A DNA stretch of 64,000 bases from Hyphomicrobium denitrificans ATCC 51888. GTDB lineage: Bacteria > Pseudomonadota > Alphaproteobacteria > Rhizobiales > Hyphomicrobiaceae. Under the pieces are notes generated by a model. That model was not told where the DNA came from. It did no database searches and saw only the letters and a program-made list of their open reading frames with translations. The DNA lies in the NCBI RefSeq assembly GCF_000143145.1, contig NC_014313.1:3286001-3350000 (forward strand), given 5' to 3'. How positions within the stretch are numbered: position 1 is the first letter of the stretch; each line of letters starts with the position of its first letter. Positions 46,333 to 55,261 of this stretch are shown here, in pieces. The position numbers were made by a program, and so were the translations under genes.

Positions 46333-48915
46333 TTACTCCGTCCGGAGATATGGCACGGGTGGGGCCCTCAGAACGGCCCAGGTGCCGATGCCGCCGAACG
46401 CGGTGATCATCAGGGCGGCGACGGCGAGCGTCTCCAAAACGGCATTCACCGAGAAAACGAAGTCGATCTCCATGATCCAGGTGACCGCGACCCAGGCGAT
46501 CAGGCCGCCGAGAGCGATGGCGACGAGCGCCGCGATCAGCGCCAGCAGCGCATATTCAAACGCGTGCGCCTTCAGAATCTGGCGCCGGCGGGCGCCGATC
46601 GTCTTCAAGATGACGGCTTCCAGGATGCGGCGGCGCTGAGCCGTCGCGAGGGCGCCCGCCAGCACCAAAGCGCCCGCCGCCAGAGTCACGCTGCCCGCCG
46701 CCTGCACGGCAATCATGACTTTGGCGAGGATCTTGTTGAACTGGTCGATGGCGTCGCGCACGCGGATCGCGGTGACGGACGGGTAGGCCTTGCCCATGTC
46801 GCGCACCATCGCGGTTTCCGCCGATCGTGGCGTTCCGTGCGGAAGCCGCAGGGTCGCCAGCATGTTATGCGGCGCGCCCTGCAGCGTGTTGGGCGAAAAG
46901 ACCATGATGAAGTTGAGCGCCAGGCTCTCCCAATTGACTTCGCGCAGGTTGGCGACTTTGGCCTCGACGTTGCGGCCAAGGACGTTGACCGTCACGCCGT
47001 CGCCGATTTCGAGGCCAAGCTTTTTGGCGAGATCGCGTTCGAACGACACCAGCGGCGGACCTTGGTAGTCCTTCGCCCACCATGTGCCGGCGGTCAGCGT
47101 CGATCCCTCGGGAATTGCGTCGGCGTAACTCAGGCCGCGGTCGCCGTTGAGCACCCACTGGGCGTCGGCTGGAACTTTCGCCTGCTCGACCGGCGTTCCT
47201 TTGATCGCGACGAGGCGGCCGCGCAGCATCGGTGCGTCGATGAGCTTGGTGCCGGAAATGTCGCCAAGGATTTTGGCTTTCACCGCATCGAACTCATCGG
47301 GCGGGATGTCGAGCAGGAAGTAATCCGGCGCTTGCTCGGGAAGGCGGTCATTGAGATCCGACACGAGCGAGGCATTCGCCAACGCAACGGCGACCAGCAA
47401 TGACAGGCCTGTTCCAAGCGATAGAATGACGGAGCGCGTCAGGCCATCGGGGGCCGCGATGTTGCGCAAAGCTAACGCGAGTTCCGGCGACTTCGGCCGT
47501 GGAACCCGTCTGACGAGACGCGCGATGGCGCCGCCAAGCCATCCGAAAACCGAGAGCATCACCACAAGGCTGATCGCAATGTAGACGGCGATGTAATGCG
47601 GCTCGGACGTCGCAACGGCAACGGCGAACAACAAGGTTGCCAATGATACGGTCGCGACGACGATCGAGCGGCGCGGCCAACCGGTGACCGCGTTGATCGA
47701 ATCCCGGAAAAGAACGGCGGCGCGGACGTTTTCGACGCGGCCCAACGGCCAAAGCGCGAAAATGAGCGCCACCAGCAAGCCATAGAGCGCCGCGAGGCCG
47801 AGGCTCTGAGGCGAAACTTCAATTCCGGTGCGGACGGGCAGCAGGTCGCCATAGAAGTTCTCGACCAGCGGCGGCACGGCGACGCCGAGCGCTAGGCCGA
47901 TGGCGATACCGATCGCGCTCATCAAGATGATCTGCACCAGAAAGATGCCGATGATCTGCGTGCCGGACGCCCCGAGGCTGCGCAGCGTTGCGACGACCTT
48001 CACGCGTTTGTCGATGAAGGTTGCGACGGCGCTGGCGATGCCGACGCCGCCGACCAGCAGCGAGGCCAGCCCGATCAGAATCAGGAACTGACGCAGGCGA
48101 TCGAGCGTGCGCGTGATCTGGGGTGACGGATCGTAACGGTCGAGACTTGTAAAGCCAGCCGCCGGCATTTTCTGCTCGACGGATTTGCGCAGGTTCGTGA
48201 GCGTTTCCTTATCCGACGGCGCATCGGGCGGAAGCTTGACCGCGTAGCGCCAGCGGATGAGCGTTCCGGGTTTCACGAGCGCGGTTTTATCGAGCGTCGC
48301 CAGCGAAACAAATATGCGCGGACCGTACGTCAGGCGATCTGCGACGGCATCGGGTTCGGCCTGCAAGACGCCCGTGACGTCGATCTCCGCCTGCCCGACG
48401 CGAAAGCGATCCCCGACCTTCAGGCCCAGCCGCTCGAGCAGAATCGGATCGACGACTCCGCCGTTGTCGACGATGGCTTCGCGGAAGGATTTGCCGCCTT
48501 CGATCGTCGTCTCGCCGGAGAGCGGATAAGCGGCGTCGACGGCTTTCAGCTCCGCAAGAGCCTGATCCGATCCATCGAGGCGGCGCGCCATCGTGCGCAA
48601 TGTCGAAGTTTCGCTGACGCGACCGAGATTTTGGAAGTTCGACCGCTCGTCGGGCGTGGCGCGGATGTGCATGCGCGCGAACGTGACATCGCCGCCGAGA
48701 ATGGTTTCACCCTGACTTGCGAGGCCCGCGCGCAAGGCGTCGGCAAGGGCTCCGACGGCTGCGATCACCATCACGCCCAGCGCGAGGCAGGCGATGAAGA
48801 TGCGAAAGCCTTTGAGCCCGCCGCGCAACTCGCGAACGCCGAGTTTCAGGACGGTTTTCAAGCTTGCCCAGCGAGACGGTGCGAGGTTTACACGCGGATC
48901 CAAGACGAGCGTCAC
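46333..48915 (-). CDS. ABC transporter permease (YbbP-like, FtsX/MacB type)
   Basis: An 860-residue membrane protein with two FtsX-type permease modules: an N-terminal helix (ELRGGLKGFRIFIACLALGVMVIAAVGALAD region, ~30-62) plus a large periplasmic domain, four-helix sets around ~280-400 (LIGLASLLVGGVGIASAVATF, FLVQIILMSAIGIAIGLALG), and a second set near the C-terminus (TLAAGALVLAGALATAQRRRI). With its ATPase partner it forms the YbbAP family exporter; substrates are unknown, possibly hydrophobic compounds. The start overlaps the ATPase stop by 4 bases, indicating coupling. Confidence 0.92.
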   Translation of the reverse strand: MTLVLDPRVNLAPSRWASLKTVLKLGVRELRGGLKGFRIFIACLALGVMVIAAVGALADALRAGLASQGETILGGDVTFARMHIRATPDERSNFQNLGRVSETSTLRTMARRLDGSDQALAELKAVDAAYPLSGETTIEGGKSFREAIVDNGGVVDPILLERLGLKVGDRFRVGQAEIDVTGVLQAEPDAVADRLTYGPRIFVSLATLDKTALVKPGTLIRWRYAVKLPPDAPSDKETLTNLRKSVEQKMPAAGFTSLDRYDPSPQITRTLDRLRQFLILIGLASLLVGGVGIASAVATFIDKRVKVVATLRSLGASGTQIIGIFLVQIILMSAIGIAIGLALGVAVPPLVENFYGDLLPVRTGIEVSPQSLGLAALYGLLVALIFALWPLGRVENVRAAVLFRDSINAVTGWPRRSIVVATVSLATLLFAVAVATSEPHYIAVYIAISLVVMLSVFGWLGGAIARLVRRVPRPKSPELALALRNIAAPDGLTRSVILSLGTGLSLLVAVALANASLVSDLNDRLPEQAPDYFLLDIPPDEFDAVKAKILGDISGTKLIDAPMLRGRLVAIKGTPVEQAKVPADAQWVLNGDRGLSYADAIPEGSTLTAGTWWAKDYQGPPLVSFERDLAKKLGLEIGDGVTVNVLGRNVEAKVANLREVNWESLALNFIMVFSPNTLQGAPHNMLATLRLPHGTPRSAETAMVRDMGKAYPSVTAIRVRDAIDQFNKILAKVMIAVQAAGSVTLAAGALVLAGALATAQRRRILEAVILKTIGARRRQILKAHAFEYALLALIAALVAIALGGLIAWVAVTWIMEIDFVFSVNAVLETLAVAALMITAFGGIGTWAVLRAPPVPYLRTE

Positions 48916-49667
48916 GGCGACACCGCGCGAACGGCCGAGGACCTCGTCGATTCATCAGACGCAACGGACCCGTCGGACATGCGGATGATGCGGTCGGCCA
49001 TGTGCGCCAGGCGATCATCGTGCGTGACGATCACCAGCGTTGCGTTACGACGGCGGCGCAGACCAAACAGAAGATCGACGATCTGGCGGCCGGTGCCGCC
49101 ATCGAGATTGCCTGTCGGCTCGTCGGCGAAGATGATGCGCGGTTCGCGAACGAGGGCGCGCGCAATGGCGACACGCTGTTGTTCGCCGCCTGACAGCTCG
49201 GCGGGATAGTGTTCCACGCGCGCCGCGAGGCCGACTTCCTTCAAAAGCTCGCGCGCGTTCTTATAGGCGTCCGCTTCGCCCGCCAGCTCCATCGGCAAGG
49301 CGACGTTCTCGAGCGCGGTCATCGTCGGGACGAGATGGAACGATTGGAAGATGATGCCCATCTCGGCGCCGCGAAGCACGGCGAGATCGTCCTCCGACAA
49401 TCGCGTCAGCTCACGCCCTGCAATCGCGACCGACCCGCTGCTCGCGCGTTCGAGGCCCGCCATCACCATCAGGAGCGAGGTTTTTCCGGAGCCCGAAGGA
49501 CCGACGATCGCCGCCGGCTGCCCGGCCGGAATATCGAGCGAGACGCCGCGCAGGATGTGCACCGGGCCGGCTTTGCTCGTCAGCGTCAGATGCACATTGT
49601 CGAGTTGAATAATGGAATCGCTCAAATTCTGGCCGCCTTGCTCAATGCGCACGCTGGATTTTGTCAT
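48912..49667 (-). CDS. ABC transporter ATP-binding protein (YbbA/LolD type)
   Basis: The 251-residue ATPase of the YbbAP-like exporter. Visible are Walker A GPSGSGKTSLLMVMAGLE (~56-73), Q-loop IIFQSFHLVPTMTALENV, signature AELSGGEQQRVAIARALV (~160), Walker B IIFADEPTGNLDGGTG and the switch His in VIVTHDDRLAHMADR. It is the first gene of the two-gene operon and is divergent from the arylesterase gene with 74 bases between, matching the tesA-ybbAP arrangement known in E. coli. Confidence 0.93.
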   Translation of the reverse strand: MTKSSVRIEQGGQNLSDSIIQLDNVHLTLTSKAGPVHILRGVSLDIPAGQPAAIVGPSGSGKTSLLMVMAGLERASSGSVAIAGRELTRLSEDDLAVLRGAEMGIIFQSFHLVPTMTALENVALPMELAGEADAYKNARELLKEVGLAARVEHYPAELSGGEQQRVAIARALVREPRIIFADEPTGNLDGGTGRQIVDLLFGLRRRRNATLVIVTHDDRLAHMADRIIRMSDGSVASDESTRSSAVRAVSP

Positions 49668-49741
49668 TATCCGGGACTTGTCACTCGGAAATCGAAGCTC
49701 TACGTCAGATCAATGATTTGCGTGAACGGTGGGGCCGAAAA

Positions 49742-50443
49742 ATGAACGTGCGCCACAGGCTTCGAACGGCTCCGGCGTTGGTCGTGACATTTGCCCTCTC
49801 AATTCTGGTGGCTGTTGGCGTGGCGGCGATCGTCGCGCCGTTTTCGGTATCGGCCGACGAGGCGCAACCCGTCACCCTCGTCGCGTTCGGCGATAGCCTT
49901 ACGGCAGGCTACGGCGTCAAGGCCAGCGAGTCGTTTCCGGCGCAGCTTCAAATGGCGCTTCAGGCGAAGGGCTACAAGGTCACCGTCGTCAATGCTGGCG
50001 TTTCGGGTGACACGACGGCGGATGGCCTTCGCCGATTCGACTGGGCGATGCAGCCGAAGCCGGACGGCGTCATCCTCGAACTCGGCGCCAACGATGCGTT
50101 GCGCGGGATCGATCCCAAGGAACCCAGCGCCAACCTCGACAAGATGCTCGCTTCGCTCAAGTCGCTGGACGTGCCCGTTCTTCTCACCGGCATGAAAGCG
50201 CCGAACAATTGGGGCGATGATTACGTCAAGGCGTTCGACGCGATCTACACAGGCCTCGCCGCCAAATACGACGTCTCACTGTATCCGTTTTTCCTCGACG
50301 GCGTGGCGCTGGACCCGGGGTTTTCCCAGCCGGACGGGTTGCATCCGACCGCGAGCGGCATCGGCGAAGTCGTCAAACGCATTCTGCCCGACGTGGAAGC
50401 GCTGGTTCAGCGTATCTCGCAGCGGAAGACAGCGGCAAAATAG
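49742..50443 (+). CDS. tesA: Arylesterase / thioesterase I (TesA family), periplasmic
   Basis: An SGNH-hydrolase of 233 residues with a signal anchor (LVVTFALSILVAVGVAAIVA). The catalytic Ser is in FGDSLTAGYG (~44-53), the block III Asn in LGANDAL, and the Asp-x-x-His pair is in DGLHPTASG near the C-terminus; the oxyanion Gly lies in NAGVSGDT. The enzyme hydrolyses acyl-CoA, esters or lysophospholipids. I chose ATG 49742. It sits opposite the YbbAP pair, and thpR follows after 43 bases. Confidence 0.93.
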   Translation: MNVRHRLRTAPALVVTFALSILVAVGVAAIVAPFSVSADEAQPVTLVAFGDSLTAGYGVKASESFPAQLQMALQAKGYKVTVVNAGVSGDTTADGLRRFDWAMQPKPDGVILELGANDALRGIDPKEPSANLDKMLASLKSLDVPVLLTGMKAPNNWGDDYVKAFDAIYTGLAAKYDVSLYPFFLDGVALDPGFSQPDGLHPTASGIGEVVKRILPDVEALVQRISQRKTAAK

Positions 50444-50486
50444 CCGTCACCGTTCTTTCGCTATTCTGCAGATAAGGAGGTTCCCG

Positions 50487-51059
50487 ATGCCTCGCCTTTT
50501 CACCGCCATCGAGATCCCCGACGAAATTCGTGACGAGCTTCATCGTCTGCGTCTGCCATTGCCCGGCGCGCGGTGGATCTCGCCTGAAAACTATCACATC
50601 ACGCTCAGGTTCGCGGGCGACATCGATAATGCCAAGGCGCGCGAGTTCATCGCCAATCTCGCGAGCATCGACGTCGACGGCTTCGAGCTTCGGATTACCG
50701 GGCTCGGCGCATTCGGCGGCGATGATCCGCATTCGATCTGGGCGGGCATGGAGCCCAATGCGAAACTCGACGATCTTGCGCGGGCACATGAGAAGGCCGC
50801 GCGCAACGCCGGTCTTGCGCCCGAAACGCGGGCATTCCGTCCGCATGTGACGCTGGCGCGCCTCAAGCATTCGAATGCGGAGGCTGTGGCGCGGTTTCTG
50901 TCGCGTTACAGCGGATACCGCTCCGAGCCGTTCTTCGTGACGCGCACGTTGTTGATGTCATCGCGGCCGAGCGTCGGCGGCGGGCCGTACGGGATCGAAG
51001 ATCGCTTTCCGGTGCGCGGCATGGAATTTCTGAGCGAGGACGGCGAAGCGAACTGGTGA
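50487..51059 (+). CDS. thpR: RNA 2',3'-cyclic phosphodiesterase (2'-5' RNA ligase family)
   Basis: A 190-residue protein with two HxT/S motifs, YHITLRF (~36-42) and PHVTLARL (~118-125), that form the catalytic centre, and MPRLFTAIEIPDEIRDEL at the N-terminus. It hydrolyses 2',3'-cyclic phosphate RNA ends or joins 2'-5' ends in vitro. The strong AAGGAGG 6-7 bases before ATG 50487 fixes the start; a longer open frame from 50217 lies in tesA. It ends 25 bases before the convergent quinone oxidoreductase. Confidence 0.94.
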   Translation: MPRLFTAIEIPDEIRDELHRLRLPLPGARWISPENYHITLRFAGDIDNAKAREFIANLASIDVDGFELRITGLGAFGGDDPHSIWAGMEPNAKLDDLARAHEKAARNAGLAPETRAFRPHVTLARLKHSNAEAVARFLSRYSGYRSEPFFVTRTLLMSSRPSVGGGPYGIEDRFPVRGMEFLSEDGEANW

Positions 51060-51084
51060 TCACGATGATTAGCGTGCGTGTTGC

Positions 51085-52062
51085 TCAGTCGATCGTCAGC
51101 ACGACTTTTCCCGTTGCCTCGCGACGCTCCAGCACGCCCAGCGCCTCGACGATCTGCTCGAGCGGATAGGTCGCGTGGATGCGCGGCGAAAGCTGGCCCG
51201 CCGCGACCCAATCGAGAAGCTGGCGCATGTTGGCACGGTGGCGATCCGGATCGCGGCGCACCGACTCGCCCCAGAACACGCCCGCCATCTCCGCGCCGCG
51301 CAACAGAAGGAGATTGAGCGGTATCTTCGGAATTTCTCCCGCCGCGAATCCGACGACGAGGAAACGTCCCTGCCAAGCGAGCGCACGAACCATCGGTTCG
51401 GCGGCTTCGCCGCCGATGCAATCGTAGATGACATCGGCACCGTTTCCGGCCGTGCGCGTGCGGATTTCCGATTTGAGATCACCGCCGGGAAAAATGATGG
51501 CTTCGTCGGCACCGGCCCGCATCGCGATTTCGCATTTCTCAGCAGACGAGGCGACGGCAATGACACGGGCGTTCATGAGCTTGGCGATTTCGATGGCCGC
51601 CTGTCCGGCGCCGCCGGCCGCGCCAGTGACGACGACGGTCTCACCTTCCGACAAGCGGCCGCGATCGCGCAGGCCATGCATCGCCGTGCCGTAGGTGACG
51701 GAAAGCCCGGCCGCGACCGCCAAGGGCACATCGTCGGGAACGGGAATGAGAGCTTGTGCGTCGACCGCAATTTTCTCCGCAGCCCCGCCCCAGTTCACAT
51801 AGGCCATCACACGCTGACCGGGCGCGACGCCCGAAGAGCGGTCGGCCACGGCCTCGACGACGCCTGCCATTTCGGCGCCGGGCGCGAACGGCAGCTCGGG
51901 CTTGAACTGGTATTTGCCGCGCGTGATGAGCGTATCGGCGAAGTTCAGCCCGACAGCTTTGACGTTGACCAGCGCCTGGCCTGGTTTAAGCACAGGCTCC
52001 GGCAGTTTTTCGATGATGAGGCTCTGCGGACCATCAAGGCTCTTGCAAAGAGCTGCCTTCAT
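51085..52062 (-). CDS. NADPH:quinone oxidoreductase family protein (zinc-independent MDR)
   Basis: A 325-residue medium-chain reductase with a GroES-like N-terminal domain (LVNVKAVGLNFADTLITRGKYQ, PFAPGAEMAGVVEAV) and a Rossmann domain with VTGAAGGAGQAAIEIAKLM (~145-163) for NADPH. It lacks the zinc-site cysteines of alcohol dehydrogenases, as quinone oxidoreductases do. The substrate is not known. It begins at ATG 52062. A palindromic repeat element lies just upstream. Confidence 0.88.
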   Translation of the reverse strand: MKAALCKSLDGPQSLIIEKLPEPVLKPGQALVNVKAVGLNFADTLITRGKYQFKPELPFAPGAEMAGVVEAVADRSSGVAPGQRVMAYVNWGGAAEKIAVDAQALIPVPDDVPLAVAAGLSVTYGTAMHGLRDRGRLSEGETVVVTGAAGGAGQAAIEIAKLMNARVIAVASSAEKCEIAMRAGADEAIIFPGGDLKSEIRTRTAGNGADVIYDCIGGEAAEPMVRALAWQGRFLVVGFAAGEIPKIPLNLLLLRGAEMAGVFWGESVRRDPDRHRANMRQLLDWVAAGQLSPRIHATYPLEQIVEALGVLERREATGKVVLTID

Positions 52063-52080
52063 ATGTGACGTCCCTTGCCG

Positions 52081-52185
52081 CTAGAGCCTTCCGCGTTTCG
52101 TTGAAACGCTCCCCGACTCTAGCTTTTTGTTTGTCGTGCTTCTTTTCGGAAAACCGGTTCCCGCTTTTCCGGAAGCACTCTAGAC
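52081..52185. repeat. Rhizobiales-type palindromic repeat element
   Basis: CTAGAG (52081-52086) and CTCTAG (52117-52122) enclose GCGTTTC-GTT-GAAACGC (52093-52109). A second half follows with CGGAAAA and TTTTCCG inverted arms and ends in CTCTAGAC. The same 29-base 3' portion with one change occurs at 53251-53279. The CTCTAG-TTTTTGTTTTGTCG architecture is one I have often seen between genes of Rhizobiales; naming an exact family needs a database. Confidence 0.7.
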
Positions 52186-52214
52186 CCATCTCTGACACAC
52201 ACGAGCGCGAGGCA

Positions 52215-52721
52215 ATGTCAAGAAACGCAACGACTTGGCCACCGCATCCGAAGGGCTATTTCGCCATCGGAGCCGAACGCATGTCAAAGTCGCTCAATCT
52301 TGGCAACCTGATGCGATCGGCACATGCGTTCGGGGCAAGTTTTACCTTCACCGTCGGCGCAACCTACAAGGCCGTCGAGGCGCACGCCGATACGTCCAAG
52401 AGCCAATTGCATCTGCCGCATTACAACTGGGCGACGCTCGACGACATGGCGCTGCCGGGCGGCTGCAAGCTGGTCGGGATCGAGCTTCTGGACGGTGCAA
52501 TCGACCTTCCGAGTTTCCGGCATCCGCTGCGCGCCGCTTATGTGCTCGGGCCTGAGCTCGGGTCGCTGTCGGAGCCACTGGTCGAACGCTGCGACTATGT
52601 CATCAAAATCCCCACGCGCTTTTGCATCAATGTTGCGATGGCCGGCGCGATCGTGATGTATGACCGCGTTAAATCTCTGGCACGTTTCGCCGATCGTCCG
52701 ATCGGCGAAGGGGGACCTTGA
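52215..52721 (+). CDS. TrmH/SpoU family RNA methyltransferase
   Basis: A 168-residue SPOUT methyltransferase that 2'-O-methylates a ribose in tRNA or rRNA with S-adenosylmethionine. Motif 1 NLGNLMRSAHAFGA (~27-40), motif 2 YVLGPELGSLSEPLVERCD (~113-131) and motif 3 KIPTRFCINVAMAGAIVMYDR (~135-155) are present in the deep trefoil knot, with Asn-Val in place of the usual S-L-N-V-S. I chose ATG 52215 (MSRNATTW); the frame opens further upstream inside the repeat element. The stop overlaps the next start (TGATG). Confidence 0.88.
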   Translation: MSRNATTWPPHPKGYFAIGAERMSKSLNLGNLMRSAHAFGASFTFTVGATYKAVEAHADTSKSQLHLPHYNWATLDDMALPGGCKLVGIELLDGAIDLPSFRHPLRAAYVLGPELGSLSEPLVERCDYVIKIPTRFCINVAMAGAIVMYDRVKSLARFADRPIGEGGP

Positions 52722-53230
52722 TGCACGGACCGCGGAGCATTCTCGCGGCTTTATGTTTTTTCGTCGCCGCCGCATCGTCGCAGCTTCACGCCGAGACGAT
52801 GGCGCGCGTCGACACGTTCGGAGATTGGGAGCTGCTCACTGATTCCGAGACGCCGCATCTCTTTTGTTTCGTCACGAGCGAGGCGAAGTCGAGCACGTCC
52901 GACAATGCTCAGCGCGAGGCGCCGCGCGCATATATCTCCGCATGGCCGAAGGATGGAATCCGAAGCGAAGTCAGCTTCCGCATGGGATTTCAGATCAAGA
53001 AAAGCACACAGGGGACCGCGTCCGTCGGCGCAGGTGGATTCAAGCTGTTCGGATCGAACGACCGCGCCTTCGTCTCGGACTCGACGCAGGAATTGAAGCT
53101 CATCGAAGCGATGCGCAAGGGCAGCTCGATGACCGTCATGATCGCATCCGATCAAGGAACGGTTACGGATACGTATTCGCTGTCAGGCGTCGGCATTGCG
53201 CTGCAGAAGCTGCAGGAAACGTGTTTCTGA
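52721..53230 (+). CDS. Invasion-associated locus B (IalB)-like exported protein
   Basis: A 169-residue protein with a signal peptide (SILAALCFFVAAASSQLHA). The mature domain WELLTDSETPHLFCFVTSEA, ISAWPKDGIRSEVSFRMGF and SKxxQGTASVG-FKLFG, and the final Cys near QETCF with Cys in LFCF, fit the IalB fold, with two paired Cys. In Bartonella IalB helps erythrocyte invasion, but the family is common in free-living Rhizobiales; no virulence role is implied here. Its ATG overlaps the methyltransferase stop, so the two are coupled. Confidence 0.75.
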   Translation: MHGPRSILAALCFFVAAASSQLHAETMARVDTFGDWELLTDSETPHLFCFVTSEAKSSTSDNAQREAPRAYISAWPKDGIRSEVSFRMGFQIKKSTQGTASVGAGGFKLFGSNDRAFVSDSTQELKLIEAMRKGSSMTVMIASDQGTVTDTYSLSGVGIALQKLQETCF

Positions 53231-53250
53231 CACGATCGCGCTAGATCTTT

Positions 53251-53279
53251 GTTCCCACTTTTCCGGAAGCACTCTAGAC
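53251..53279. repeat. Second partial copy of the palindromic element
   Basis: GTTCCCAC, TTTTCCGGAAGC and ACTCTAGAC at 53251-53279 repeat 52157-52185 with 28 of 29 bases identical. It marks the 3' end of the methyltransferase-IalB pair and lies against the convergent Smr gene stop. Confidence 0.7.
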
Positions 53280-53912
53280 GCGGTGCCGGGCGCGGAGATG
53301 CACGTAGATCGCGCCTTCGCCGCCGTGCTGGATCGCGGCCGTCGTGTAGCTGACGACGATGGTGCGAACGTCCGGCTCTTCCAGCCAGCGGGGAACATTG
53401 CGCTTCAGCACGCCGCGTTCATTCTCCGGATTGCGATAGCCCGCCTCGGACGCCGAGCCGGGCTTGCCCTTGCCGGTGATGACGAGCACGAAGCGCAGAC
53501 CCCGGCTTTGACAGCGGAACAGAAACGCGCGGAGCGCGGCGTGCGCCTCGCTTTGCCGGAGACCGTGAAGGTCGACACGGGCTTCGATCTCGGTGCGGCC
53601 GCCGCGTATCTTACGCACGTGTTTGCGGTCGAAGTCCGCGAGATCCGGCGCAACTCGGCGCGCGGGCGCGATGGGAGCAGCCGGCGCAGGCTTGACGTTA
53701 TCGTGCTTCAAGACCTGCGATTTGTGAGCGTGGTCCTGTTTCGGCGCCATCTTGGCTTTCAGAGGCTCGGTGGTCGCGCGTTCGCTCACATGCAAGCGAC
53801 CCTTGGCGCGTTTCAGCGGCTCGATCGTGGCGGCTGCGTATTTCCAAACGGCGTCATCGTCCTCGTCGGACGCGTGACCTTTGCGGCCGCCTTTGCCGTG
53901 CGGCTTCTTCAC
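53274..53912 (-). CDS. Smr/MutS2-type domain protein
   Basis: A 212-residue protein with a long basic, disordered N-terminal region (~1-100) and a C-terminal Smr domain: ARVDLHGLRQSEAHAALRAFL (DLHG motif ~112), VLVITGKGKPG (TGKG, ~143) and GGEGAIYVHLR at the end. Smr domains are structure-specific nucleases acting on branched DNA or ribosome-bound RNA. The ATG overlaps the mltA stop by 4 bases. This Smr-mltA-Tim44-fxsA-secB order is usual in Rhizobiales. Confidence 0.88.
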   Translation of the reverse strand: MKKPHGKGGRKGHASDEDDDAVWKYAAATIEPLKRAKGRLHVSERATTEPLKAKMAPKQDHAHKSQVLKHDNVKPAPAAPIAPARRVAPDLADFDRKHVRKIRGGRTEIEARVDLHGLRQSEAHAALRAFLFRCQSRGLRFVLVITGKGKPGSASEAGYRNPENERGVLKRNVPRWLEEPDVRTIVVSYTTAAIQHGGEGAIYVHLRARHRV

Positions 53913-55177
53913 GGCACGCCGCCCGCGGCTTGAGGTTTCGCGGCATCGCTGACCGGCAATAAAACGATGAAATGGCCCTTCTGCTTGGTCACGCCCGCGA
54001 GACGGCCCGCCTCATCACCCGAGCCGAAATAGATGTCGCCCCGCTCCGGTCCCTTGATCGCGGAGCCGACGTCGTGGGCGATCATCAGCCGGTGGAAGCC
54101 TCCGGATTTCGTTGCGTGCGTCAGCTCCGGAGCATCGACGAAAATCGGCGTGCCGAGCGCGTAGTACGAGGTATCGACCGCAAGACTGCGCCGGGGCTGC
54201 AACGGGATGTTGTTGGCGCCGATCGGGCCTTTGCCATCGTCGCCGGTCAGCTCACGGAAGAAGACATACGATTCATTCTTCCACATCACGGAGCGGGCGC
54301 GTTCGACGTTGGCGCGCAGCCATTGCTTCAGAGCCTGTAGCGACATGACCTCAGCGCTGATTTCGCGCGATGCGATCAGCGCGCGGCCGATCGACGTGTA
54401 AGGGTATCCGTTCTTGCCGTCGTAGGACACGCGCACCTTCTCGCCGCCGGGCAACTCAACCCGTCCTGAGCCTTGCACCTGCATGAAGAACACGTCGACG
54501 GGGTCCTTGAAGTACATGAGCTCAAGGTCCTGGCCCGCGAGCCCACCCTGCTCGATCTCGGCACGGGTCGGAAACGGCTTCAGTCCCGCATCGGTCTTGC
54601 GCATATGCGTCGGCGCAGACGATTTGGCTCCGCGTTCGCTTTCCGCAACCATGTTCACGAGATCGGGCGGACGGCGATAGATCGGGATGGGGAATTCGGC
54701 TGTGCGGACGCGCGAGCCCTTGAGCAACGGTTCGTAATAGCCGGTCAGCAGGCCCGAATCTTTCGCGCCAGCGACGCTATGCGGGCGGAAGTGGCGCTCG
54801 AAGAAGGCGCGCGCTGCCTTGCGCGTGCGAATGCCGGCAGCCTGGTCCTGGGCAAGAGCCAGTTTGCAGACTTGAAGGAGGTTTTTCTTGTAGGTGGGTT
54901 CACCGGCTTTCGGGCCGGATGCCGACGTGCTCAGAACGGGACCGCACGAGGCGACAAAGGCTTTCCAGGCGGCAAGATGATCATCATCCGCCCAGCCGGG
55001 GATGTCGCTGAACGCTATCGGGTCGAAGTTCACCGCGTTCGTCTTCATAGGGGTCGATGTTCCGGCCATCGCGGGCTCGGCGCCAAGATGAAATCCGGCT
55101 GAGCTTATCAGAATTGCGGCCGCGAACGGGAGACCGGCGCGCCTCCACTGGGACGATCGACACCTTGCGATGCTCAT
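53909..55177 (-). CDS. mltA: Membrane-bound lytic murein transglycosylase A
   Basis: Cleaves peptidoglycan glycan strands with anhydro-bond formation. The 422-residue protein has a signal sequence, the MltA barrel domain (~125-290, beginning GLLTGYYEPLLKGSRVRT and containing VQGSGRVELPGGEKVRVSYDGKNGYPYTSIG) and the 3D domain with the catalytic-Asp block LMIAHDVGSAIKGPERGDIYFGSGDEAG at the end. The start is ATG 55177; the signal may begin a little later, at MARTS-like positions. It overlaps the Smr gene by 4 bases. Confidence 0.93.
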   Translation of the reverse strand: MSIARCRSSQWRRAGLPFAAAILISSAGFHLGAEPAMAGTSTPMKTNAVNFDPIAFSDIPGWADDDHLAAWKAFVASCGPVLSTSASGPKAGEPTYKKNLLQVCKLALAQDQAAGIRTRKAARAFFERHFRPHSVAGAKDSGLLTGYYEPLLKGSRVRTAEFPIPIYRRPPDLVNMVAESERGAKSSAPTHMRKTDAGLKPFPTRAEIEQGGLAGQDLELMYFKDPVDVFFMQVQGSGRVELPGGEKVRVSYDGKNGYPYTSIGRALIASREISAEVMSLQALKQWLRANVERARSVMWKNESYVFFRELTGDDGKGPIGANNIPLQPRRSLAVDTSYYALGTPIFVDAPELTHATKSGGFHRLMIAHDVGSAIKGPERGDIYFGSGDEAGRLAGVTKQKGHFIVLLPVSDAAKPQAAGGVP

Positions 55178-55261
55178 GACGCGCCCCCAGTGCCCGCGCC
55201 GCTATGCCCAACAAAACTTTGGGCGGATCACTCAGTGTGCCGCCCAGAGTTCGATTCTGAT

